Under the pieces are notes generated by a model. It saw only the letters and a program-made list of their open reading frames with translations. It did not search any database and was not told the DNA's origin. The position numbers and the translations under genes were made by a program. DNA of 64,000 nt from the NCBI RefSeq assembly GCF_041381155.1, contig NC_091135.1, forward strand, positions 54,077,997 through 54,141,996, given 5' to 3'. Each line of letters starts with the position of its first letter. The stretch's first letter is position 1. Positions 11,601-35,870 of the stretch are shown piece by piece. This DNA is from Argopecten irradians. Its lineage: Eukaryota; Mollusca; Bivalvia; Pectinida; Pectinidae.

Positions 11601-14600
11601 CGCTGTTGGTTGTACAAATAGGTCATTAAAGGTCACGTCAGGATTATTTTCTTTCATGTTTGTCCTGTGTTGTTTTTGGGCAGATCGTATTCGTCCTCTT
11701 GTACTACTACTACCACTTGAAGGCCGCGTTTGAACACTATTTGTCTGAAACAAGAAATTTGTGACTACAAAATGTATATATAATGCATGGTCTTTGTAAT
11801 TTTTTCCCTGACCTTGATTTATATTTTTACAATCTTACACAAAAAAAGGTTCCATTTACCCCAAAAACATTCATTTACCCCTACACTCCTAAGGAACTGC
11901 TTGTCAACTTCCTCATAAGTTTTCTGTTTGTTTCGAAGTGGTGTTTTGGCCATATCTTGTTGATGGTTTTGTAGGACCTCTTCCATATAAAGTTGTCGGT
12001 TTCTCATGTGGATCTGCTGCCGCGCATGGATTTCCTCCTGAATCTGGGCGTATTCTCTGTCTAGGAGTTTAATAGCAAGTCTCTCCCATGTCCTCACTAC
12101 CCTCTCCTAGCAATGGAATAGAAACACTTTACACAAACTAATCTCAAAAACACTTAGCTGTACATTCAATCCAATAAAAAAACAGGTCGCTATTTAGCCA
12201 TATTTTAGTCAAAACTTAAAAATCTAACTTTTCAGTAGTTATATTGTGGCTATAATAGTGAAACACTATCCTGAAAACATAATCAAGTCTCTGTATCAAA
12301 AGTGTTTGCATCATACCTTAATTTCTGGGATAGGCGTGTTGGTTGTACGCTTCCCATCCTGATATGGCTGCATGAACTCTGGTGGCTGGAGACCTGCAAA
12401 TCATTTCAATTACAATACTGTGAAATTAATGTACATTTGTAATTATCATAGACATTGTATGGGGGTGTAAAATATGAACATGGCTGCTTAAAAAAGATGT
12501 TACTATGCTACCAGTGTGGCATTTGAACATCAAAACATGGCATAAGGGTCAAAGAAGTGATATCAACAGGATTTTCCAGATGACACAGTATCCCATCAAA
12601 CCTAAGTCTGTAGGATACGAATTACTTCAAATGGTAAATATGTGACAAAGAAGTAATTCCAACCGTGTGGACAAAAAAAATTGTCAAATTTTTTAGGCAA
12701 TCTGCCTCTTTATCAAGACACACAAAACGAACACTGTACATGATTACATAATATGATGCAAACAGTAATACGGGACAATGACATTTGGATACCCATTCCA
12801 ACTTTAGTGTACTTAAGATTTAAAGTGTAAATCCAAATTTAAAGAGATACCAGTTAAGAGATACATTGTGCAAGCACAATTCTGTCTTTGCACATTACAA
12901 AGTTACCTCCCTTCCAAGTAGGTATCAACTGTTAATGTCATTATTTTGTGAGTGATATTCACATTGTTTGCTCACAAATACATGATTTCACAATCAATAC
13001 CTACCTGTAGGTCAGATAACTCTGTAATATGCAACTACAGAATACCCAATACTGCCATAAACTGTAGGATAAGCACTAGCATTTGCTATTATAAGAAAAT
13101 ATGAAAAGGTCAATGTGAACTTAAGTAATATGTATGGAAAATATGTATTATATGAATGGCTAAGAAAATTTGTGTAAATTTTATTTCATAAAAAAATATG
13201 AAAAGGGATCAAACAACAGGCTTAAGCCCATACAAGTTCTCTTCCAGAAATTCATCACTCTAGATATTATATCAGGGACCAAATACCACACATCCACCTA
13301 TTTTGTCACAATAGAAAAAGATATCAATACAGAGAATTCTATGGTATTAATATTTATTTAGTAATTAAGCAGTTTCATCAAAGCAGCAAAATCACCTTAA
13401 AACAAAAGAGAATCATATAGGTACATACCAATTATATTTCCCAGGTGTAAAGAAGCATTAAAATCACCACTCCATGATCTAAAATAAAAAACATTGTTTT
13501 AAGTTAAAATACTGTCATAGAAATATTGGTTTTGAAAGTACTGTACTGCACAGCTGATTGTTTACACGGTCAAAATTTTCATGATTTTAATTAAAAAATA
13601 ATAATATTAAATAATAATATTTTGTGTTGCAATTTTTCAATATTTTTGTGATCTGGTATGATTAAAACATTTCTCAATAATTCACAATTCAAATGTACGT
13701 GATCAAAGCCATGTCTTGCGAAATCGCAAAATGTCATCCCCACAAAAACACCTGGCTATTTTGTTTATTTCAGTAATTGGACAGAATGGGTTTTTTTTAC
13801 ATCTATATTTGCAGTCTAAAGTTAATGAACCAACAGGAATGTAGTTTCATATTAATCAGTACTATTCACTATACAGTTCATAACCAAATGATCACCATAT
13901 CTGACATACTACCAGGGAATAGATTTCAAGTAAACAAAAATACAATTGTATATAACTAATAAGTAAAAAGTCACACATGTATACATGTAACTTTGACCTA
14001 TACTCAAAATTGCTTTAATTAGAGCAAAATATAAAACAAAGTATACTCCGAGGTGTATGAAGAACAAGCGACCATGGGAGTTAATGGTTATCTGACTATT
14101 GGCACAATATAACACCTGAAAGAATATAGTAGTGGCAAACTAAGATGATGTTCAAAGATTTTAGCCTATTTGATCCCTTTGACCTTAAATGAAGGTCAAG
14201 GTCATTCATTTCAACAAACTTGGTAGTCATTCATCCCAACATGTCACAGGCACAATATCATGTCTCTAGGCCTCTTATTTATTCACAAGAAGTTGTTTAA
14301 AGATTTTAGCCTATTTGACCCTGGTGACCTTAAATGAATGTCAAAGTCATGTATTTGAACGAAGTTGGTAGCCCTTCTCCCCAGCATGTCACAGGCCAAA
14401 TATCAGGTCTCTCCGCCTCTTAGTTATTCACAAGAAGTGTCAGATGACCTAAAAATAAAACAAGAACCAAGTGAGTATAAGCATTCTCTGTTTCAGCACC
14501 AGAAAATTTGTATTACCTCTTAATAAGAGTGATAAGGACATTCATCTGTTCAGCTAAATTCTGTTTCTCTATGTGGCTTTGGGCTATGTCTTGCTTCAAT

Positions 14601-14689
14601 TTTGTGATGGTGTCGAGAAGTGCTGTCATATTCTGAGGATGGCCTACATGGCCATAAAGAGCCCGGTCTCCTTGTCCCCCTACAGGCAT
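8620..14689 (-). CDS. Uncharacterised coiled-coil protein, about 488 aa, eight coding exons
   Basis: Function not recognised. Exons in order of translation: 14689-14517, 13478-13429, 12393-12317, 12106-11879, 11744-11580, 11233-11144, 9693-9558, 9167-8620. All junctions have GT/AG and matching phases, giving 1467 nt with no internal stop. The ATG at 14689 follows an in-frame TGA six codons upstream; an acceptor near 14727 implies an upstream 5' UTR exon. The N-terminus has a predicted helical segment (LLDTITKLKQDIAQ), exon 4 a highly charged helix (REYAQIQEEIHARQQIHMRN). The C-terminal half is low-complexity, acidic and Pro/Ser-rich, with three KPRx(K/T)SA motifs (KPRPTSA, KPRPKSAS, KPRLKSAS). 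A cytoskeletal or ciliary role would be a guess. The exon 4 donor is uncertain: 11879 (GTAAAT) is preferred to 11885 (GTAGGG); both keep phase. The exon 5 donor GTAGGT is weak but forced by phase. Confidence 0.75.
9757..10900 (+). repeat. Hairpin-ended dispersed repeat with six 157-bp internal units
   Basis: The left end has the perfect palindrome AGGCCCAGAGGGCCT (9761-9775) followed by GCTCACCTGG (9781-9790). The right end has GGCCCTGCGGGCC (10878-10890) running into CCAGGTGAGC (10889-10898), the inverse of the left decamer. Between them CAAAATTTATAC recurs at 9911, 10068, 10226, 10383, 10540 and 10697, a period of 157-158 bp. A GACGGACGCCGACGG-type run precedes the right end. It sits in an intron of the coiled-coil gene. 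A second, shorter copy is at 46978-47406. Confidence 0.85.
14152..14430 (+). repeat. Two tandem copies of a ~137-bp dispersed repeat
   Basis: The phrase AAAGATTTTAGCCTATTTGA starts both copies (near 14154 and 14299) and each ends in TTATTCACAAGAAG. The copies have diverged. A reverse-complement relative is visible around 38270-38560 (TCAATAAATAAGAGGC, ATGCTGGGATGAATGAC). It is located in the 5' intron of the coiled-coil gene as modelled. Confidence 0.6.
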
Positions 14690-15300
14690 TCTGATGATTC
14701 TCAAATGTCAAGGCATTAAATGACCTGAAGATAAAAGAAGGAGAGACAATTAACAGTTATAATGCTATCAAAAAGTCGAGATATCAAGCTACATGCAGTT
14801 ACATAGAGATGTCAAATCAATTGAATACCATTATTGATTAACAGAAATCTATTGTTCCAATTAATGCTGAACCAATGAATCAATTGTGAAATTTTGTACC
14901 TAATTATCTAAAATCAAAAAGGTTCAATCAATCATCATAACATATCACTATTTATAGTTATTTAAACTTCAACTGATTGATGATACCTCTCAAATGTTTT
15001 TGTCAGATTCCATGCATTTTGCTACTATTTTTATAGTGGAATATTATTACAACTGTACAGTGGAATCAAATTGAATTAATCAAACAAACAAAGGGAAGTA
15101 AAGCTAATTGATTTAAATGGCCATTAGCATTTTTCGGCCGCTGGTCAAAATAGGAATATAATGGTGTGTAAAACTGGTTGAAGTGGCCCTGACTTAACTG
15201 GCACAGGAGAACAAGTTATTGTGACCTTCAGATGAAACAGATAAATAAGCAAATGAAGACAGGATCAATTTCAATTTCCTGTCAGGAAAACAAAAGTTTT

Positions 15301-15655
15301 TTATAGATGCCCCATCGCTTACAAATGGTATGTTATCTCTTTCAAAAACAGGAGTATACAGATTAGTATTTTTCTTCAGTTACTTACTTTACATAATTAC
15401 CACCATTGAAGAAGTTTGAATTTCTAATTTTATTTCAAAATAAAGATATTAAAATAATTAATTGCTTCCCGAAAAAATTCTGTGGCACTATGCCCTTTGT
15501 GGAATGAAGTACTGATTGTGCATGCATCAAAAGCAAAACAAATGGTTTAATATTATTTTTTGTGTTAATTACACATATAAATACACAATTAAATACCAAT
15601 CATTGTTCAAATGATAATTATCATTCATGCTCTGTCGGCAGTGGAGCATCTTTAA
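15301..15655. mobile_element. MITE, diverged copy 1
   Basis: Same family as 15856-16159. The left end reads AGATGCCCCATCGCTTACAAA and the right end GCAGTGGAGCATCTTTAA, an imperfect inverted pair. The interior shares ACTTACTTTACAT, GGAATGAAGTACTGATTG and TTAATTACACATATA-type blocks with copy 2. It is non-coding and presumably non-autonomous. Confidence 0.7.
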
Positions 15656-15855
15656 TATTTACATGTACATCATCATTGTGGCAATAAAGGACAAGGATCC
15701 TGTACATTGTATCTCATATATATATATATATAAATATTGAATAACATTAAATTCTCAGTGTCATCTGAAGAACATGATGAAAGCGATAATGCTAAACTAA
15801 CAACGTGTTTCTGCTTTTTTATTTCTATATATAAATATATATACTTTTTGTAACG

Positions 15856-16159
15856 TTAAAGATGCTCCACCGCTGACAAATAGTATTTTTTCATTATAAA
15901 AAATAGCAGCAAACGATTTAGTTGTTTTTTTCCGTTACAAAAGTTACTTACTTTACATCATTACCACCATTGAAAAGAAAAATTTCATGGCATTATATCC
16001 TATATGGAATGAAGTACTGATTGAGCATGCACCAAAGGCGAAATAAATTATTTTATATTATTTTTGTGTTAATTAGGCATATATATACACAATTAAACAC
16101 CAATTATTGTTCAAATGATGAATATCATTTATGCTCTGTCGGTGGTGGAGCATCTTTAA
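15856..16159. mobile_element. MITE, copy 2, 304 bp with TTAA-bounded terminal inverted repeats
   Basis: The left end is TTAAAGATGCTCCACCGCTG and the right end GGTGGTGGAGCATCTTTAA, inverted repeats of about 20 bp. TTAA is present at both edges and could be target duplication or element sequence. The interior is AT-rich and non-coding. The partner copy is 200 bp away in the same orientation. Confidence 0.75.
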
Positions 16160-16507
16160 CCTCTTCTGATGGAATTTATGTGATCTGAACAGACATTGGG
16201 TAAACATCAACATAAAGTTCAGCCCAAACTGCTATGCCACCAATTCAACGGGATAAACAATCAAACAATCATCAATTTCCATGCCCTATCTGCATTAATA
16301 AGTATATATATATATAAGGCACTATGGGTGCAATGTCTTCATATAAGTAGAATTAATTTTCCAAAACTATATACCAACGTAAGATAAAAAAAATCCATGA
16401 ATATGAATAAACTTTAAGGATGCCAAAAAGCGAAAGCTTATGTAAGACAGATACTGATCTAACTGTAGTGGAATTAGACTGGGTCGGTCATTGGTGACTG
16501 ACCAGGT

Positions 16508-16580
16508 ACATGTAGCTCAGTTGGTAGTGCGATTGGCTAGTGTTTGAAGTCTCAGATTTGAATACAGTCTGGCTGCTGCA
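16508..16580 (+). repeat. tRNA-like sequence, probable SINE head or tRNA pseudogene
   Basis: TAGCTCAGTTGG (16512-16523) is a good internal A box. About 40 bp later AGATTTGAATAC is a degraded B box (consensus GGTTCGANNCC). The arms do not fold into a convincing cloverleaf and no anticodon could be assigned. A functional tRNA is unlikely. Confidence 0.4.
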
Positions 16581-16859
16581 TGAACGTAATCTTTATCCGG
16601 CAGAAGTTCAATAATATCACTCTAATTTGCAAATGTTCAGGTGATTTTGAAGAGACACAGTAATTTTGAGTTAACTCTTACTTGACTTGCATATTTATCT
16701 TGCTGAACCCTTTAGGCCTTGCCTTCAGTCATATTACAATATACACTCTTGATTTCCGATGATGCTTGTTACCATATATTCACTAAACGTTTTTGTATCA
16801 TGCGTCTTTAATGACAAAGTTGCCAGCAGAACCCTTCAACCATGTACCTTGTATAAAGG

Positions 16860-18500
16860 GGCTTGACATTCTGTCAATAATAAATATATAAAAATACCCC
16901 TATCTGTATCTGTATGTGTTTCGTCGTAGATCCCGTTGACCGTTTTTTTCACGACGGTGAGAGAGTGCCTGGATGTTATTAGCCTTGTTCTCTTAGTGCG
17001 GTCTTGAAGGCACTAAGGGACTCTGCGCATGCCACTTTCTCTGGGAGGTGGTTCCACTGTATAATCGTCTTCACAAAGAAGGAGTGTCTGTATTGATTTG
17101 TTGTGCTGACTGGTATTTGGAGGCCTCTGCTGTTGTTACACACTTGGTTCTCGATGATGTTGCTTGTGACACAGTCGCTGAATGTTTTTGTTTTTATTTG
17201 TTGTTTTGGTCTTCTTTTTGTTACAAAGTCTTGTGGCGGTAGTGCTGGCACCAACCCCTCAACTACTTTAAAGTATTTGACGGAGGCTGTCTTGACGTTC
17301 TTCTAAAGACTCCATCTGAAGTTCTTCTCTCATTTTTGTGATGGTACCTGGCTCTCTGTTCTTGTAATTTTTCTTTATGAATCGTATACCTCTGTTTTGT
17401 ATATGTTCCAGTCTGTCTATGTCACCTTGTTGATATGGATGCCAGATTGTTGCTCCATATTCTAGGATGGATCTAACCAAGGTGATATAGGCTGTTTTTC
17501 TGCAAAGTTCTGGAACATTTCTTAGATTTCTTCTCAGAAAGCCGAGTGTTGTGTTGGCTTTCCTGCAGACTCCTTTGATGTGTAGGCTCCATTTCATGTC
17601 GTTAGATATCTGGAGTCCTAAGTATGGATTATCCTTTACCTCCTGTAGTATGTGGTTGTTTAGCTCATAAAATCTTTGGGAGCGCTTGTTTATGCTCAGG
17701 ATGTAACATTTTTTGGCGTTGAATCTCATGCCCCAGTTATTTGCCTATTTTTCGAGGTTGTTGAGGTCTGCTTGAAGTTTTAGGTGGTCGCTCTCCGTTT
17801 TGATGGTTCTATATAGTAGGCAGTCATCGGCAAATAAACGTACAGATGATTTTACGCTGTCTGGCAGATCGTTAATATGGCATAAGAACATAATCGGGCC
17901 TAGAACAGTACCTTGAGGAACTCCTGAGTCAACTGGTGTTTCCTCTGAGCATACTCCTTCTACGATGGTTTTTCTGGTGGTTAGGAAGTTTTTTAGCCAT
18001 AGATGGATGTTACCCTGGATGCCATACTGGTGTAGTTTGTATAATAGTTTGTCGTGGGGCACAGTGTTGAATGCTTTCGAGAAGTCTAGTATTGCCACAT
18101 CTACTTGATTTCCTTTGTCGAAGTCTTTCAGAAAGTCATTTAGTGTGGTAATTAGTTGGGTCTCACAAGAATATCCTGTTCTGAAGCCATGGTTTAAGTT
18201 TGTTAAAATTTTGTTGTGTTCCAGATGGTTTAATATATGTCTGCAGATGATATGTTCAAGGATTTTGCATGTAACTGATGTAAGTGACACTGGTCTATAG
18301 TTTTCCGGCAGGTGTTTGTCTCCTTTTTTGAAGATGCTAGAGATGTTGGCGTTTCTCCAGTCTTCGGGTAGTTCTCCTGTGTCTAATGATGTCTGCAGTA
18401 TAATTTTCAGTATGGGTGCTAATTTTCCCGCACATTCCTTTAGCATTCGGTTTGGTATATCATCTGGACCAGAGGCTTTAGATGGATTCACTATATTACT
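16860..18500 (-). mobile_element. 5'-truncated Jockey/CR1-like non-LTR retrotransposon (reverse transcriptase part)
   Basis: Conceptual translation on the minus strand shows reverse-transcriptase blocks in order: KASGPDDIPNRMLKE near 18480, FKKGDKHLPENYRPVSLTS, DFSKAFNTVPH, GVPQGTVLGP and the catalytic FADD box (LFADDCLLYR, near 17830). After it come the C-terminal connection (ILEYGATIWHPYQ) and a tail with IIQWNHLPEKV that ends at a stop at 16979. The coding frame is broken by a stop at 17745-17747, probably where a Trp codon stood (K*ANNWG), and by a frameshift near 17270. The endonuclease is missing. The copy is truncated near 18500 and is dead. The clade is not certain without alignment. 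Confidence 0.85.
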
Positions 18501-18988
18501 ATATTAAAATACTGTTTTTATATACTATATAAAGGTATTTTTTATGTATATATGCTATGTATTATTAGCAGAACGCTCCTGTGCTTATACTCAGGAGACT
18601 GTTAACTCAGAAGACTTTTTGTCCAAATAAATTCATATTACAGTAATTCAAAACTACCAAATGTACACATTATGAACCAGGTCGAACAAATTAATAAGAT
18701 AGTCAATTGGTGCATATTGATCATGACTAGCTGGTACAGCAGTCTTATAGATCTACATTACATGTAACCCTGTACTGTAGTGTTAACGTTAGGTATTCGC
18801 TTAACGTTACTGTACTTAACGTTACGGCTAAAGTTTCTGCTTGAAAGGTACGTACGCGTGATCTCCATTAAACTAAAGTAATTCAAGTATCTAACGTAGA
18901 AGTTTGTGTTGCTTTATGTCCTTTTACAGACATAAGAAAATAAACTATGTTAAATTAGCAAAATAATAGATCGTATTGTAATTTTACC

Positions 18989-19244
18989 TCGAAAGCTGAA
19001 TGGAATTTTATCTGAACGCCATGTTGTTTACACAAATAACCATGCATTCGGATTTCTCTAGGTTTATCTTCAGAGTTAATCAACATTTCAGAGAATAACC
19101 GAACGTAACTAATCTCATCTGCGTCATCTGATTGCTTTGGAATAAGCATTCCTAACACAGGTAATAAAAGCTTTGTAAGGAGCTGATCCAGGAAGAACAA
19201 GACAAAATCGTTCCGGCATAACGAGAAAACCCGATTGAGAAATA
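18989..19244. promoter_or_regulatory. Candidate shared divergent promoter / first-exon region
   Basis: The PDCD6 start codon is at 19245 on the plus strand. On the minus strand a donor-like CTTTCGAG|GTAAAAT at 18988/18987 could end a 5' UTR exon of the coiled-coil gene. The only ATG just before that donor opens a three-codon frame, consistent with non-coding leader. If so, two genes start head to head within about 250 bp. No TATA box or initiator is clear. This is inference from splice-site placement. Confidence 0.35.
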
Positions 19245-31354
<12,110 letters not shown>

Positions 31355-33085
31355 TTAAATTAACATCCTTGTATTAATTCAGAGTTATTTACCTCAGAGA
31401 GTAGAGATGGTAACATGTTTTTTTTTGCAACAAGAAAGGAGAAACCAGCAAGAGGAGATAACTATGTTTGGTAAAAGACTGTAAAGAATCATGACTTTCA
31501 TCATATATATAGTGCTAACTGAATGTAGTGTGTTTTTGATACATCTACATATAGATATATATTAGAGTCTGTAGCATATATTTGTTTATCTTATTGTATA
31601 CACTTAATTTAGATTTCAAAAATGAAAAACACTAAAACCATGATTTGAATTTGTTATTTTCTTTGCAAAGAATTTTCAACAAATTTTGTTAAAGGTTTAT
31701 GTGCCGTATTTTTCATACTCACGAATCAAGATGAGCTTTTAATATGTTATTCAGCACCAAAAATTACCAATTTTTTGAAAATTACAGTGCTTTCAATGCA
31801 TAGGTTTTAATTTTACATGTACAAATAAGAACTGAAAATGATTTTTGGCAGTATTGCCAAAAATCATTTATTTACATCAATAGTGAAGTGAAATGAGTAC
31901 ATACGGTCAGACCATGAAGCCAAATTGTGGTCTACAATTTCATTACACATTTTTACAATGTTTTTAGTAATAATAAAGTGACTTCTGCAGGTATGTTTTC
32001 ATTTAAACATATTTAAGGAATAAAACAACAATTTTTCAGTACAAAATTACTAACGTTTATAAGTCATCTGAAGCCATTTGAATGGTTTTTACAGCTTTAT
32101 TCATCAAACCTTATGGTTTTTAATAAAATAATGATGAAAAAATAGCATGTCAAAATTTTCGCTCAGTTACGGCACATATAACTTTAAAAGAACTAGGAGG
32201 TGTTTGTAGAAATTTAAAAACTTCATTAATTTGTTCTTGAAAGCGCTTTTGTGTCAATTCATTTTACAATGTACTTGTGATGCTTTGTTGCTTTGTAAGG
32301 TGGTTTTTTTCAATTTGGTTATTAGATCAGTACACTGTGTATTAAGTTAGTGAATTTAGTATTCCTGTTTAACCATGATATTCAAGATACTAACAGTGTA
32401 TATATTTATAATGTTTTCTTACCCTGATGTTGTTGATTAGCTGATTAGATAATAAACAATACGAGTGGCAAGAATGTGTAAACATCAAACACAGAGATGA
32501 CCTATTACAGATAGTGTTACTCCACTTTCTCTGAACTTAACAGGTATTACTGGAATAATAAAAAAAAATGAAAGAAAAAAATTATATTCTCATTTTTTGT
32601 GGTTGTATATATTTTATCTGATCTGTATTAAATTCTTTTCCTTTTGTAAATTGAGTTGAAATTTGTAAAGAAGCATTTCACACAGATTAGAGATTATTAA
32701 TTTGAATTTGCAAAATTTTAAAATCATAATATGCATGGGCATAGTTAGTAGAGATTTCCTACGGCCAAGTAGTCTCCAATACCATATAAATTTTGTCGTA
32801 ATCTTCTAAGTATTGTTGTTTTTGTGCATCTTCATTACAACATTATAAATACCTGGTATTATATACATTAAAAATTTGAGTTTAGAAATATGATATTTTT
32901 CAACCACAAAATAAATTTTGCAATTTTAATGTTTAGTTAATCAGTTACAGTAAGTTAAGAACAAAGTAAAATGTTATCTTAATGAGCGCAGGGCCTCTTG
33001 TTGTCTCTTTGTGTAGCCATGTTATTGTGTATTACCGGTATAATGAACATGCTTAGAAAACCAAATAAAGCCTGTTGATCTGATA
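31355..33085 (+). other. PDCD6: Probable 3' UTR of PDCD6
   Basis: AT-rich and non-coding after the TAG at 31352-31354. AATAAA at 33064-33069 (CCAAATAAAGCC) is a plausible polyadenylation signal. Earlier AATAAA-type hexamers near 31974 and 32452 could give shorter ends. The true site is not determined. Confidence 0.4.
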
Positions 33086-33960
33086 AAATTGTCCTATTTT
33101 CACTGGGTAGCACACTGCATATAGATTATAATAAGCTAATTTTTCAGGCATTTGTGAATGCATAATTTCATTACTGGATAACGCCTTTTCCATGTCAGGT
33201 TAGTATAATAAAAAAAAAAGGAGTTCAAACAAAATTTTCTCTCGGAAAAAGATATTACAACAAACTAAAGTTATGCATGGGACTAATACAATGTATGTCT
33301 AAGATCCAATGTAGGTCACAGTGACCTTAGAGTACAACTTCACTACACATTGTCTCAGTATGACATTTTGGTCGCATGGTTAGAGAGAGTGACAAGACAA
33401 ATGATTTGAAAGGATACTAGACACAATTATATCCCCCATTCATACATTTGTTGTGTAACTAAAGAAAATCAAATTTCCATCATTCAATCTCATTGTCCTT
33501 TTTCTGTACAAGATTGTACATGTTTAGTATCTAACCTCTTTAGCCAACTGGTATATTGACATATCCTTTAAAGTTAATCATCATCTTAGGTTGATCGTAG
33601 TGATAAGAAAACACTTTGTATATTTAGCAATAGAAGTTTATTTTACTGGAGTACTGAAGAGGTCTCCATGTTAATGTCAGACAAACTGTCAATATTGAAT
33701 ACTGGATGTGTAGATAACATCACTGACTGAGGCCTTATCAAGCCTCATCTGATGAGGAGTAACAGATACTAATTATTTCATAAACAAACAAACACTAAAC
33801 CAACTCTATTTCTCATGAAATTTACTTTTTCAAATCATTCTTTTGATCAAAGCAAATTAACAAAAGGTAATCTCTGCTAATATACAGTGTACGTCTAGCT
33901 CAGTTACATTGAAATGTGTTCTAGGAAAGACGGTTGGTATACAATACACCGGTCTAGTTA

Positions 33961-34382
33961 AACAAGAGATCCCAGAGGGATCTTGGCGCCCACCAAAGTA
34001 TTATCTACATCTGACAATGGAAAGAACGTACAACATATATAAAATATGAGACAGATCACTTCAGTACTTTTTAAGAAATAGCAGTAACAAACTTCAACTA
34101 TCAGAATCCAAGATGGCTACCTGTCGGCCATCTTGTTGACCGATCTGTCCGAAAATGCAATATGCACAACAAAGGTCTTAGGGGAACATACATATAAAAT
34201 TTGAAATAGATCCCTTAAGTACTTCCTGAGAAATAGCGGCAACAAACTTTAACTATCAAGATCCAAGATGGAGGCCTAGCGGCCATTTTGTTCACCGACA
34301 GGTCCCAAAATGCAATATGCACAACTAGGGCCCTAGGGGAACCTGCTTATGAAATTTGAGAGAGACCCCTTAAGTACTTTTT
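33961..34382 (-). repeat. Hairpin-ended dispersed repeat (GCCCACCATC family), copy 3, left piece
   Basis: Starts AACAAGAGATCCCAGAGGGAT and CTTGGCGCCCACCAAAG, the reverse complement of the right end of copy 2. Two and a half internal units follow. It stops abruptly at 34382 in mid-unit, in the same phrase where the piece at 39157 begins. Confidence 0.8.
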
Positions 34383-34587
34383 ATGGAGGTGTGTATACAC
34401 CTTCCATTATAAAATCACTCAGGTTCTCATGAGAACAGGAACACTATACCTTGGTAATCCTATCGTCAGTCTCTGTAACTACGGGAGATAACTTTTACGT
34501 TGTGTATTGCACAGAGGTCAAGAACTGTCAGTGATTGCCGGTTCACACATGCTTCACATTTTCTACACATACATCACAGCTGTGCTA

Positions 34588-35870
34588 CCCCAACTGAGAA
34601 CGACGCATGTATATAAACCCCTTCCGCTCTACCGCTGACTTGTATCGATGTATTGAATGAGTGAAGCTAGTTATTTATAGACTGGAGTACTGTTGCCAAT
34701 CCACATGTAAATCGCGGGCACTCTGGCTGTATAAGCTGTACCAAACACAATCATTATTGTTACAAATACCGTAAAAATTAACTTGTGTAACTTACACACC
34801 AATGTACTTTGCACATGTATTTTTTCTTAGGGCTGAAACATTTAAAAATTGGGGGGGGGGGGGGGGTTCCGGGGAAACACAAATTCAATGTTTAAAAGGA
34901 TGGAAATTTCATTGCAAAAACATTCACAATAAATGCTTGACAACTTGCACAAAGAAGTGTTGTATTTAGAAGAAATAACATTATATAATTGCATTGTGGT
35001 TGTTTTCTTTATTGGCCACCGTAAAGTTCTGAAACAGTGAAATATCTTGCAGAACATGTCAAAAAACATTAGCAGTCCGCCGTACTCTGCGACACATGTC
35101 AATGTCTGGAGATATTACACATGAATAGTTATCAGAACTATTTGAAAATATTATAATCTAGTTACTTAAAACTGCCACAATATTAAGTTATTAGTGTGTT
35201 TGAGATCATTAACAAACTTTAAAGAGCAATCGGATAGCAGATACGTTGGCTTGCAATAATTACATTGTGAGTGAACTCACTACATTTTGTTGGTAATCAG
35301 ATCCAAGCTGATGGCTAATTATAAATAACAGTACGGTTAAAAATTCCACTAACCTTGTAGCTTGTTAGTTTTGCTGTAATAATATTACAAACCACTTACT
35401 GAATATTCTAAATATAGGACATTTTAGAACCCATCTTATAAATCCCACGTGTGTTTTGACTTTTTGCACACGGCCTGCAGCCGGGACACATGGCAGTTCC
35501 CTACGTAATGAGCATTATTAGATCTATAAGGAGTTTCATATGCAATTTTACTAGAAATATGAAGATTTGTTAAAATATCTAATGTAAAGACATACTAGTC
35601 AAGTGAATGTTGATGCAATTTGAAGAATATTTGTTTTGTTTTTAAGTAGATACAGACGCATTGTTGATGATATATAGATCGGTTTAGCTAACTAGCCATT
35701 TAGTTTCATTAAGCTGGATGAGGGAGGCCGGAGCATAGCATCCAGTACCAATTTACCTGTGGATTTGGTGACAGTACTCGAGTCTATAAATAACACGGCT
35801 ACAGTACACTCATTCAATACATCGATATACACGCGTCATTCTCAGTTGGGTTAGCACGGCTGTAATTGAT
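34588..35870. repeat. Long-range inverted repeat with TATA-like arms
   Basis: 34588-34722 and 35757-35870 are diverged inverses sharing CAACTGAGAA, TCGATGTATTGAATGAGTG, TTATTTATAGACT and GAGTACTGT. The left arm holds GTATATAAACCCC. About 1.03 kb lies between the arms. Confidence 0.65.

Larger units (their letters stand above)
14690..18988 (-). other. Candidate 5' intron of the coiled-coil gene, filled with transposons
   Basis: An acceptor-like TTTTATCTTCAG ends near 14728 just upstream of the start codon. A donor-like GAG|GTAAAA lies at 18988/18987 on the minus strand. If both are used, a 5' UTR exon lies at about 18989-19200. The interval holds two MITEs, a tRNA-like sequence and a LINE fragment, listed separately. 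No other gene was found. Confidence 0.4.

Noticed and set aside
34842..35102. Open frame of 86 residues ending at the G-run
   Set aside because: No homology or exon signals; the C-terminal proline run is just the poly-G tract.
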